A stretch of DNA of 64,000 nucleotides, taken from positions 34,687 to 98,686 of the forward strand of contig VGOP01000003.1 in the NCBI GenBank assembly GCA_016875875.1, in the 5' to 3' direction. Below, one piece after another: positions 56,666-64,000 of the stretch. Source of the stretch: Chloroflexota bacterium (GTDB lineage: Bacteria > Chloroflexota > Dehalococcoidia > GIF9 > UBA5629). The notes below the pieces were generated by a model, which did not search any database, had not been told where the DNA came from, and saw nothing but the letters and a program-made list of their open reading frames with translations. A program made the translations under genes and the position numbers. How positions within the stretch are numbered: position 1 is the stretch's first letter; every line of letters starts with the position of its first letter.

Positions 56666-58123
56666 ATGACAGGTAACGCCGATCTTGATTTTGTCTTCAA
56701 TCCCAAATCGGTGGCTGTAGCCGGAGTTTCGCCCAGCAGGAGCTATGATGCTATGGCCGAAACTTATGTAAGGGCCTTGGTCGAGTGCAAGTTCAACGGC
56801 CCGGTTTATCCCATTAATCCAAAAGGCGGTGAGTTTCGAGGCTTAAAAATCTATCCGAATGTTAAGGATGTCCCAGATTCGCTTGACTATGTCATATCCT
56901 GTATTCCAGCGGCTGCAGTGCCGCAGTTAATTAGGGATTGTGCCGTTAAGGGAGTGAAGGTAGTCCAGTTTTTCACCTCTGGCTTCAGTGAAAATGGCAC
57001 CGAGGAAGGCAGAAGGCTGGAGGCGGAGGTTTGTGATTTGGCTCGGCAAGGCGACATAAGGCTCATCGGCCCCAATTGTATGGGAATTTATTCTCCCAAA
57101 GCCGGCTTATCTTTTGCTCCCGATTATCCCACGGAAAGCGGGCCGGTGTCTTTCATTTGCCAGAGCGGTGGCAACGCCATTTATTTCACCCGGTACGCGG
57201 CTCAACGTGGCATTCGTTTCAGTAAGGTGATCTCCTTCGGTAACGCTGCGGATGTTAATGAGAGTGAGCTGCTGGAATATCTCACCGCTGACCCCGAGAC
57301 TGGAATCATAGCTGCCTATATTGAGGGACTCAAGGACGGCAGGCGCTTTGGTAGAGCCGTGAGAAAGGCAGCAGAAGTCAAGCCGGTTATAATGATGAAA
57401 GGCGGCTGCACCGAGGCTGGGGCAAGGGCGGTGGCCTCGCATACTGGAGCTCTGGCTGGTTCGGCTAAGATATGGGATGGACTTGTGCGGCAGGCGGGCG
57501 TCATTCCCGTGACTACTTTGGAGGAGTTAGCCGATATTCTGGTTACATTCCTTTATTTACCAATAACTAATGGGCGCAGACTTGGTGCTATAGATGTTGG
57601 TGGTGGGGCTGCGGTTGTGGCTACTGATGCCTATGTTGCCACAGGGCTTGATTTGCCATCACTACCGCAGGAATTAAGACAGAAACTCAGGAGTTTCCTC
57701 AGCGCTGGTGCCGCTGGTCTAAGCGTTAACAATCCTGTTGACCTTGGCGGTCAATACTATAATACCTTAGGAGCCTACTCTGTGATGAAAACGCTGGCTG
57801 ACTACAGCGGCGTTGATATTCTTGTCTTCCATTTACCTTTGGGCATTAACCCGCCATTTCCCTCTTTCCCCAAGGAATTCGCTATTGCCATACTGGATAA
57901 CGCCATTAGAATCTACAGTGAGACTGACAAACCGATGGTGGTGGTCATTGACCAGCTCACTAATGCTGAAAGCTGGGAAACCACAATTGCTTGTCAGCAA
58001 AAGTGCCAACAGGCGAACATTCCTGTTTATTCCTCGGTGCATAGTGCAGCCATAGCTCTCGACCGGTTTATAAGTTATCACGAAAAAGGAGAGGTTAATA
58101 AGAAATGCCAGGACAGAATTTAG
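56666..58123 (+). CDS. ADP-forming acyl-CoA synthetase, alpha-like subunit
   Basis: Relates acyl-CoA and acid plus CoA, forming ATP in some organisms. The CoA-binding Rossmann domain starts DFVFNPKSVAVAGVSP and runs through YPINPKGGEFRGLKIYP and RLIGPNCMGIY. The phosphohistidine is in VASHTGALAGS. A C-terminal succinyl-CoA-ligase-type part includes RRLGAIDVGGGAAVVATD. The 485 residues contain alpha domains only; the ATP-grasp beta part is absent and no beta gene is next to it. GAGG lies before the ATG. The oxidoreductase gene starts inside its end (19-base overlap). Confidence 0.85.
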   Translation: MTGNADLDFVFNPKSVAVAGVSPSRSYDAMAETYVRALVECKFNGPVYPINPKGGEFRGLKIYPNVKDVPDSLDYVISCIPAAAVPQLIRDCAVKGVKVVQFFTSGFSENGTEEGRRLEAEVCDLARQGDIRLIGPNCMGIYSPKAGLSFAPDYPTESGPVSFICQSGGNAIYFTRYAAQRGIRFSKVISFGNAADVNESELLEYLTADPETGIIAAYIEGLKDGRRFGRAVRKAAEVKPVIMMKGGCTEAGARAVASHTGALAGSAKIWDGLVRQAGVIPVTTLEELADILVTFLYLPITNGRRLGAIDVGGGAAVVATDAYVATGLDLPSLPQELRQKLRSFLSAGAAGLSVNNPVDLGGQYYNTLGAYSVMKTLADYSGVDILVFHLPLGINPPFPSFPKEFAIAILDNAIRIYSETDKPMVVVIDQLTNAESWETTIACQQKCQQANIPVYSSVHSAAIALDRFISYHEKGEVNKKCQDRI

Positions 58124-59220
58124 GTGAATTGTTTACACCGATTACCATCAAAAGTCTGGAAGTCAAGAACCGGATAATAATGGCGCCGCTGCAGTTGAGT
58201 CTGGGATTTCGCAGCCAAAGGGCTAAGGCTTTTTATCTCGAGCGAGCCCGAGGTGGTGTAGGTGCTATTACCTTGCCGGCTACCGCGGTGGATATTTTAG
58301 CCTCTGATGAAGCTTGGGGGAAAAGCGGAGCTCTGGCCTCTTTCTTGCAGGGGTTGTCATCCCTTGCTGCTGACGTTCATGATGCTGGAGCAAAATTGGG
58401 TATTCAACTGTGGCACGGCTCTCATTTCCCTGCTGGGCTTACCGGTACCCAAGGAGAATTGATTGCCCCTTCACCCACGAGAGATGCTCGTGAACTTAAG
58501 GCAGCTGAAATTAGAATCATAATCGGCAAGTTTGCTGCTGCCGCGGCTAGTGCTAAGGAAGCCGGGTTCGATTTTGTGAATATTCACGGTGCCCACGCGT
58601 ATCTGCTGCATCGGTTCTTTTCACCGCTAGATAACCAGCGGAGTGATAAATATGGCGGCAGCGTGGAGAAAAGGATGACTGTTGCCCTGGAATGCGTCAA
58701 GGCGGTCAGAAAGGCTGTGGGTGAAGAATACCCTTTGTTCTGGCGTCTGTCTGCTGAAGAAGGAATGGTTAACGGCATCACGCTGGAACAGAGCATCAAA
58801 TTGGCTCAGGCTCTGAAAAAAGGTGGAGTCGATGTCATTGATGTTTCTTACGGGCGTCTGCCCAGACAAATTATGCCTTCCAAAAAGCAGCCTATGGGGA
58901 CATATGTTTCCCAGGCAGAGACGATAAAGAAGGCAGTAGATATCCCAGTAATTACTGTGGGACGGATCAACTCACCACATCTAGCCGCAGACATTATCTT
59001 CCAGAACAAAGCTGACCTTGTGGCTTTGGGGCGTCAGCTCATTGCCGACGCCGATTGGGCAAAGAAGACGCAAGAAGGTAGGTATGACGACATACTCTAC
59101 TGTGATTCCTGCAACAGAAATTGTGTCAGGGCTATTCCTGAAATCAAGAAGGCAACTGCATCTGAGGACTTGTCATTGTGTAATCTTAATGAGCGTGCCG
59201 GCAAAGAGTGGCTTATGTGA
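58105..59220 (+). CDS. Old-yellow-enzyme family NADH:flavin oxidoreductase
   Basis: A flavin TIM-barrel reductase of 371 residues. It begins LFTPITIKSLEVKNRIIMAPLQLS, then has WHGSHFPAGLTG, FDFVNIHGAHAYLLHRFFSPLDNQRSDKYGGS with the substrate-binding His pair, and VGRINSPHLAADIIFQNKADLVALGRQLIADADW. The C-terminus has CDSCNRNC, the Cys region that begins the iron-sulfur part of 2-enoate reductases, but the large FAD/NAD domain of those enzymes is missing. It is coupled by overlap to the acyl-CoA synthetase subunit, which suggests action on an enoyl or enoate intermediate; this is inferred. Confidence 0.85.
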   Translation: MPGQNLGELFTPITIKSLEVKNRIIMAPLQLSLGFRSQRAKAFYLERARGGVGAITLPATAVDILASDEAWGKSGALASFLQGLSSLAADVHDAGAKLGIQLWHGSHFPAGLTGTQGELIAPSPTRDARELKAAEIRIIIGKFAAAAASAKEAGFDFVNIHGAHAYLLHRFFSPLDNQRSDKYGGSVEKRMTVALECVKAVRKAVGEEYPLFWRLSAEEGMVNGITLEQSIKLAQALKKGGVDVIDVSYGRLPRQIMPSKKQPMGTYVSQAETIKKAVDIPVITVGRINSPHLAADIIFQNKADLVALGRQLIADADWAKKTQEGRYDDILYCDSCNRNCVRAIPEIKKATASEDLSLCNLNERAGKEWLM

Positions 59221-59241
59221 ACGCAATTAGAATGGATGGGA

Positions 59242-60882
59242 CTAAGCAGTTCTGCCAAACTCTTTTTCTAACTGGCGTGAGCTTAGATGAATCATGGTTG
59301 GCCTACCGTGAGGGCAGGTGCGGGGTTGGGTGGTCTGTTCCAGTTGTTTTATCAACTCTCTCATTTCCTCGGCAGTTAATGAGTGCCCGGCTTTGACGGC
59401 ACTGTGGCAGGCTACGGATTGAGCTATTTTTTCCTCGTGTTTCGATGGCTCTCCTTCGGCGGCGAGAGAGTCCAGCAGTGTCTTCACCGCTTCGGACAGG
59501 TTTCCTTCCTTCATTATTGCTGGCACAGCTCTTAGCAGGTAGCTCCTTACACCAAATGGCTCGAGGTTGAAGCCGAACTCGCCGAGAAGCTCGCACTTCG
59601 TTTTCAAAACCTCTTCCTGTTTGGGGCTAAATTCTATGTTCACCGGCTCAAGCAGTCCCTGAATTTCTATCTTCTGCTGGGAGCGTTGGGCCAGGATTTT
59701 TTCGAAGAGCACACGTTCGTGAGCGGCATGCTGGTCGATAAGATAAAGCCCTTCGGGGCCTTCAGCCATGACGTAGTTGCTGGCTAGTTGTCCGACAACC
59801 CTGAGTATAGGTAAGGAGGTCATTACGGTGTCTTTCGTTTCCCACAGGCCTGGTGGTGGGGTAAATGACGGGGTGCCAGCCTTGATTTTAGGTGGCGGTG
59901 CTTTGACCAGCACTTTCTCTATTGACTTCTGTATCGCTGTATAGACGGCCTGGCTATTGCGGAATCTTACCTCTGTTTTCGTGGGATGGACATTGACATC
60001 AATCTCCTGCGGCAGTGAAGAAATATTTAAAACCACGATAGGGTGCTTGCCGGTCATAAGAAAGCCGTGATAGGCATCTTCAGTGGCTCGAGCCAGGAGG
60101 CTGCTCCGCACCCAGCGGCGGTTGACGAAGAAGCTGAGATAGCCCCGGCTGGAGCGGGCCAATGAAGGTGGGCTTACCAGTCCACTAACGCTGGGAGACT
60201 GGTCTGCTTCGCCAATCTCCAGCATCTGTCGGGCTACTTCAAGGCCATAGACTTCGGCGACAACATCCCGGAGGCTGCCATTGCCCGGCGTACGTAAAGT
60301 GAGCCGCCCATCGAGGGCAAGATTGAATTTTACCTCAGGGAAAGTCAGGGCATACTGGCTCAAAAGGTTGGCGATGTGGCCACTCTCGGTGGTGGCTGAT
60401 TTTAGGAATTTCAGCCGCGCCGGGAAATTACGGAAGAGGTGATGCACGGTGACGGTAGTACCTTGAGGCCGGCTACGTTTCTCGCGCTTTATTACTGAGC
60501 CGTTCTTGAGGTAAAGATAGGTGCCGGCGGTATCACCGGCGGCTTTAGTCAGAATTTCCACCTCGGCTACGGCGGCTATGCTGGGCAGGGCTTCGCCGCG
60601 AAAGCCTAGGGTAGAGATTTTCTCCAGGTCGGCTAGCGCATCAATCTTGCTGGTGGCGTAGCGGTGAAAGGCAAGTTCAACATCGCGTGCTGGTATGGCG
60701 CTGCCGTTGTCGGTGAACCTGATGAGGCTTACGCCGCCGCCCTGCGCCTCAACTGATATCTGCGTGGCACCGGCATCCAGAGAGTTCTCCACCAGCTCCT
60801 TCACCACCGAAGCCGGCCTCTCCACCACCTCCCCAGCAGCAATCTTTGAAACGACTTCCCGAGCTAAAATTTTGATTGGCAT
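59242..60882 (-). CDS. mutL: DNA mismatch repair protein MutL
   Basis: The 546-residue MutL has the GHKL ATP site (ELVENSLDAGA, STLGFRGEALPSIAAVA) and the conserved HRYATSKI block. In place of the usual DxGxGI, the sequence reads DNGSAIP, with Ala62 where the second Gly is expected. The C-terminal endonuclease motif DQHAAHERVLFE is present, along with ACHSAVKAGH and CPHGRPT, so it would be a nicking-type MutL. Its stop faces the convergent oxidoreductase gene, and pcrA lies upstream on the same strand, a likely repair operon. No mutS is in the window. Confidence 0.93.
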   Translation of the reverse strand: MPIKILAREVVSKIAAGEVVERPASVVKELVENSLDAGATQISVEAQGGGVSLIRFTDNGSAIPARDVELAFHRYATSKIDALADLEKISTLGFRGEALPSIAAVAEVEILTKAAGDTAGTYLYLKNGSVIKREKRSRPQGTTVTVHHLFRNFPARLKFLKSATTESGHIANLLSQYALTFPEVKFNLALDGRLTLRTPGNGSLRDVVAEVYGLEVARQMLEIGEADQSPSVSGLVSPPSLARSSRGYLSFFVNRRWVRSSLLARATEDAYHGFLMTGKHPIVVLNISSLPQEIDVNVHPTKTEVRFRNSQAVYTAIQKSIEKVLVKAPPPKIKAGTPSFTPPPGLWETKDTVMTSLPILRVVGQLASNYVMAEGPEGLYLIDQHAAHERVLFEKILAQRSQQKIEIQGLLEPVNIEFSPKQEEVLKTKCELLGEFGFNLEPFGVRSYLLRAVPAIMKEGNLSEAVKTLLDSLAAEGEPSKHEEKIAQSVACHSAVKAGHSLTAEEMRELIKQLEQTTQPRTCPHGRPTMIHLSSRQLEKEFGRTA

Positions 60883-60933
60883 GCTGGCTTATTTTACACG
60901 GTTTAGTGTATGAAAACAATTGCAGGCGGGTCT

Positions 60934-63105
60934 TCAGCTTTTTCCCACCTTTTCCAAAGGTGCCAGGCTGAGCAGCAGTCTCTTGACGCCGGCTCCATCG
61001 AAGGCGACGGTTATCTCCTGGTCGTTTTTGTTTGGGGAGCAATTTATGACGACGCCTTCGCCAAATATCTTGTGTTGAACATGGTCACCAATTTTTAATT
61101 TCAGGTTGTTGACTGGTCTCGGTGTCGCCTTGGAATAAAGGTCAGTTACCGGAGTGAATTCTTCCTCCTCTTCTTTCCACAGGCCTTTGCTGGTTATGAG
61201 CTGTGGTGGGATGTCCTGTAGGAAGCGGGAACGTTGAGTTGCCGAGCTGCCGCCGAACAGGTTGCGGCGATAGGTGTGTAATAGATAGACTCGCTGCTGG
61301 GCCCGGGTTACCCCTACGTAGCACAGGCGGCGTTCCTCCTCCAGTTCATCGGGGTCGTCAAGTGCCCTTCGGTGGGGCAGCAGGCCTTCTTCCATGCCGA
61401 CGATGAAAACGACGGGGAATTCCAAGCCCTTGGCTTGATGCAGAGTAATCAGCGTGGTGGCATCAACACGCTCATCTAACTCGTCTATATCTGATACCAG
61501 GCTTACCTTTTCAAGGAAAGTGGCCAACGCCTCTCCGGGACTGAGCTCATCGTAGTCTCTGGCTACGGTAAATAGCTCTTGGATGTTCTCCCAGCGCTCC
61601 TCGCCGTTCTCTTCGTTGAGGACATGCTGCTTGTAACCCGTCTGCTCCACCACCTCATTGAGCAAACCTGTGAGGCTTAACTCCTGGCTTCTAGCGATGA
61701 GTTCATTGAGTACAGTGAAGAAGCTGGTCAGAGCGTAGTTGGCTCGAGGTGTTAAAGCTGGCCCCTTCTTCTCTGACACCAGCTTCAGTGCTGAATATAA
61801 AGATATGTCCTGATTTTTGGCCCAGCCTGATAGCTCGGCCAGAGTACGCTGGCCGATACCTCTGCCGGGGACATTTATTATGCGGGTGAGGCTGATGCCG
61901 TCGGCAGGGTTGTGAATCAGCCTCAGGTAGGCGATGACGTCTTTGATCTCGCGCCTCTGGTAGAAGCGGGTGCCACCGACGAGCTTGTAGGGCACACCAT
62001 AGCGCATGAAAATTTCCTCCAAAGCTCGCGACTGGGCGTTGACCCGATACATAATGGCGCAGCCGCCGGGTGAGGTGATGTTTTCGCTGACCAATTTCTC
62101 TATTTCGCTGATGACGAACTGGGCCTCCTCATCCTCGTTGTAAGCCTCGATAACAGAAATTGGAACGCCAGCCTCATTCTCTGTCCACAGGCGTTTCGGT
62201 TTCCGACGCGAGTTTATTGAGATGATGCTGGAAGCTACATCCAATATGGTCTTGGTGGAGCGATAGTTCTGCTCCAGGAAAGCCACCTTTGCATCCGGGT
62301 AGTCCTTCTCGAAGCTGAGTATGTTGCGTAGGTCAGCGAACCTCCATGAGTATATGGACTGGTCAGGGTCGCCGACAACGCAGACATTGCGGTGTTTTCC
62401 GGCCAGCTGTTTTATCAGCATGTACTGGGTGATGTTGGTGTCCTGAAACTCGTCGACGAGTATATGCAGATAGCGTAATTGATATTTGGACAGAACCTTG
62501 GGGTGGTCGTTGAAAAGCTGGACTGTTTTCATCAACAGGTCATCGAAGTCGACCCCCTGGCTCTGGGTGAGGGACTGCTGGTAGCGCTCGTAGACGCGCT
62601 GAACTATGCCTTCGAAATAATTGCTAGTCTGCTGCGCGTAATCTGAAGGGGTCAGCAACCGACTTTTGGCGTACTTGATGGCTGATTGAATGGCTCTCGG
62701 TATATACTGCTTGGGGTCGAGGTCGAGTTCCTGCAGGCTCTGCTTTATCAGGCTTAGCTGGTCTTCCTCATCATAGATAACAAACCTGGAGTCTAGCCCG
62801 ATGGCCTTGCCCTCCTGTCGCAGGATGCGGGCGCAGATAGCGTGGAAGGTGCCCAGAGTTAAGGCGTCTGCTGTCTGCCCCAGCAGCTTTCCCAGCCTCT
62901 CCGCCATCTCCCGGGCAGCCTTATTTGTGAAGGTGACTGCCATGATACGATGAGGGTTTATGCCGCAGACCTTTATCAGGTAGGCGATGCGGTGGGTGAT
63001 GACCCTGGTCTTGCCGCTGCCGGGGCCGGCTACAATGAGCAACGGTCCATCAATAGTTTCTACGGCCTTTTTCTGGTCGGGATTCAGTTCAGCTAAAACG
63101 TCCAT
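60934..63105 (-). CDS. pcrA: UvrD/PcrA-type DNA helicase
   Basis: A superfamily 1 3'-5' helicase of 723 residues. Walker A is LIVAGPGSGKTRVI, motif Ia TFTNKAAREMAERLG, motif II LVDEFQDTNI, motif III GDPDQSIYSWRFAD, motif IV LEQNYRSTKTIL, motif V VTLHQAKGLEFPVVFIVGMEEGLLPH-like TLITLHQAKGLEF, and motif VI RRLCYVGVTRAQQRVYL. The C-terminal PcrA/UvrD tail includes LKIGDHVQHKIFGEGVV. It unwinds DNA in mismatch or excision repair. It lies upstream of mutL with a 51-base gap. Confidence 0.95.
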   Translation of the reverse strand: MDVLAELNPDQKKAVETIDGPLLIVAGPGSGKTRVITHRIAYLIKVCGINPHRIMAVTFTNKAAREMAERLGKLLGQTADALTLGTFHAICARILRQEGKAIGLDSRFVIYDEEDQLSLIKQSLQELDLDPKQYIPRAIQSAIKYAKSRLLTPSDYAQQTSNYFEGIVQRVYERYQQSLTQSQGVDFDDLLMKTVQLFNDHPKVLSKYQLRYLHILVDEFQDTNITQYMLIKQLAGKHRNVCVVGDPDQSIYSWRFADLRNILSFEKDYPDAKVAFLEQNYRSTKTILDVASSIISINSRRKPKRLWTENEAGVPISVIEAYNEDEEAQFVISEIEKLVSENITSPGGCAIMYRVNAQSRALEEIFMRYGVPYKLVGGTRFYQRREIKDVIAYLRLIHNPADGISLTRIINVPGRGIGQRTLAELSGWAKNQDISLYSALKLVSEKKGPALTPRANYALTSFFTVLNELIARSQELSLTGLLNEVVEQTGYKQHVLNEENGEERWENIQELFTVARDYDELSPGEALATFLEKVSLVSDIDELDERVDATTLITLHQAKGLEFPVVFIVGMEEGLLPHRRALDDPDELEEERRLCYVGVTRAQQRVYLLHTYRRNLFGGSSATQRSRFLQDIPPQLITSKGLWKEEEEEFTPVTDLYSKATPRPVNNLKLKIGDHVQHKIFGEGVVINCSPNKNDQEITVAFDGAGVKRLLLSLAPLEKVGKS

Positions 63106-63117
63106 AAATTCTTCTGG

Positions 63118-63462
63118 TTACTCTGTGCCCTGCCACTTGATTTCTACTTGTTCTGGCTTGACACCGGTAAAGCTTATGCCATTCGGACCAGTTATTATGG
63201 TGGCACCCGAGGGGCTCATCTTAATGGTGGTTTCCCCGCCAGCGGTGCTTATGTTTATCCGGTTGGCGTTAACGTTGAGCACGATATTCACCGTCTGTGT
63301 TGGCAGGCCGGTAACCGGTTTTCCTGCGACTGTGACTGAACCGATGCTTACCCCTTCCAAGTATACATCGGCACAGCCAGCGGAACCGCAGCTCAGATTG
63401 GCAATCAGTCCCAACGTGAAAAGCACTGCAAGAGCAAGCATCGTGACCAAGTTTGTTTTCAT
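63118..63462 (-). CDS. Small lipoprotein, 114 aa, unknown family
   Basis: The start at 63462 follows AAAGGAGGG; a longer frame to 63525 lacks such a site. The signal peptide ends in IANLSC, a plausible lipobox. The mature 94 residues are strand-rich with many Val/Thr/Ile (VSIGSVTVAGKPVTGL, VNIVLNVNANRINIST). The family is not recognised. It stands 12 bases before the start of pcrA on the same strand, so the two may be on one mRNA. Confidence 0.65.
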   Translation of the reverse strand: MKTNLVTMLALAVLFTLGLIANLSCGSAGCADVYLEGVSIGSVTVAGKPVTGLPTQTVNIVLNVNANRINISTAGGETTIKMSPSGATIITGPNGISFTGVKPEQVEIKWQGTE

Positions 63463-63590
63463 CTTGTGCCCTCCTTTATCTGTGGTTAGTCTTCGGCAGA
63501 AGTTAGCTTTATTGGGGATGTGCATGAGGTTTTGACATTAATTATAGCATTGGGGGAACAGGGCATCAAAAGTTCTTCCTTAGTAGCTCT

Positions 63591-63619
63591 TTACTCGACG
63601 CGCGGTTTTTCCATATAAT
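63591..63619 (+). promoter_or_regulatory. Weak promoter of the final gene
   Basis: TTACTC (63591-63596), 17-base spacer, TATAAT (63614-63619), 34 bases before the ATG at 63654. The -10 is perfect but the -35 is poor. Confidence 0.4.
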
Positions 63620-63653
63620 GTGAAGACGAATTTCGGCGGGAAACGGTTAAGAA

Positions 63654-64000
63654 ATGAAGGTGGTATCAATTGTCGGTATGGCTGGTTCAGGTAAGTCCGA
63701 GGTGGCCAGAGTATTTGAGAGGAACGGATTCAAGAGGATAAGATTCGGAGATATTACCGACGAGGAAATCAGAAAAAGGGGACTGGAGCTGAACGAAGAA
63801 AATGAACGACATGTCAGGCAGCAATTGAGAAAAGAGCACGGGATGGCGGCCTACGCCAAACTGAACCTACCGAAAATTGATGCTTTGCTCAAGTCTTCAG
63901 ATGTTGTTGTGGATGGCCTCTATTCCTGGGAAGAGTACACATTGCTCAAAAGTCGTTATGGTGATGATTTTCACGTGGTCGCTGTTTGGGCGTCACCCCG
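63654..64000 (+). CDS. UPF0200-like P-loop kinase-type protein (truncated by the window)
   Basis: The visible 115 residues begin MKVVSIVGMAGSGKSEVARVF with a Walker A loop (GMAGSGKS), then FKRIRFGDITDEEIRKRGL and DVVVDGLYSWEEYTLLKS. This matches the UPF0200 group of nucleoside-kinase or dephospho-CoA-kinase-like proteins, more common in archaea. The 3' end lies outside the window. The gene has its own promoter candidate; no strong ribosome binding site is seen (GAAACGGTTAAGAA precedes the ATG). The substrate is unknown. Confidence 0.8.
   Translation, partial: MKVVSIVGMAGSGKSEVARVFERNGFKRIRFGDITDEEIRKRGLELNEENERHVRQQLRKEHGMAAYAKLNLPKIDALLKSSDVVVDGLYSWEEYTLLKSRYGDDFHVVAVWASP

Noticed and set aside
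1..64000. CRISPR array, rRNA genes or a complete prophage
   Set aside because: No regularly spaced repeats, no rRNA sequence and no phage structural genes were seen; only relics of mobile elements are present.

Overview
The window reads as chromosomal DNA of a bacterium from the Chloroflexota, most like uncultured Dehalococcoidia. This is an inference from gene content. It carries an archaeal-type CO dehydrogenase/acetyl-CoA synthase (CODH/ACS) operon next to bacterial housekeeping genes (MutL, UvrD/PcrA, GlpD/GlpK, MsrA/MsrB, ECF sigma factor), many lipoproteins, and DUF362, DUF166 and B12-binding radical SAM proteins. There are no rRNA genes and no CRISPR array. One intact tRNA is present, tRNA-Met(CAT) at 28112-28186.

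Layout. 0-10 kb: small ORFs, five lipoproteins (Ig/Fn3, TPR, PD40, VWA and one unknown), an MsrB-MsrA pair, and a VWA lipoprotein - ECF sigma - anti-sigma-like cassette. 10-18 kb: two membrane enzymes, then an accessory stretch with a HigBA-like toxin-antitoxin pair bracketed by copies of a neighbouring gene's tail, a GIY-YIG protein, a DUF262/HNH defence-type protein, a tRNA-Ile-like relic, a second toxin-antitoxin pair and a methyltransferase between AT-rich repeats. 18-35 kb: iron-sulfur proteins, acyl-CoA dehydrogenase, a secreted phosphotriesterase-family hydrolase, tRNA and recombinase relics, glpD-glpK, acetyl-CoA synthetase and a radical SAM protein. 35.6-46.1 kb: the operon acsE-acsD-cdhA-DUF166-cdhB-cdhC-acsC-nuoE-like-nuoF-like. 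46.1-49.1 kb: an oppositely oriented three-gene GHKL-ATPase module with a frameshift and an ORF6N relic beside it. 49.2-64 kb: amidase, aldolase, MFS transporter, hydrolase, an RRM/zinc-ribbon pair, the CODH nickel-insertion ATPase CooC, an ADP-forming acyl-CoA synthetase subunit coupled to an old-yellow-enzyme-type oxidoreductase, mutL, pcrA and a truncated UPF0200 kinase-like gene.

How the genes work together. The 35.6-46.1 kb operon encodes the carbonyl branch of the Wood-Ljungdahl pathway: methyl transfer to the corrinoid protein, CO2/CO conversion and acetyl-CoA assembly, plus a flavin/iron-sulfur NAD(H)-type electron module. CooC, about 9 kb away, would insert nickel. Acetyl-CoA synthetase, the ADP-forming synthetase subunit, acyl-CoA dehydrogenase and glycerol catabolism connect to the same acetyl-CoA and redox pools.

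Most notable observations: a Fur-like 7-1-7 motif and an ACTATT/AATAGT palindrome over a promoter directly before cdhA; the GHKL module, whose ATPase is broken at a G5 run; an antitoxin promoter whose -35 overlaps the toxin stop codon and whose spacer is a palindrome; three copies of one gene tail around a toxin-antitoxin pair; and a MutL with Ala in place of the second Gly of its ATP-binding DxGxG motif.
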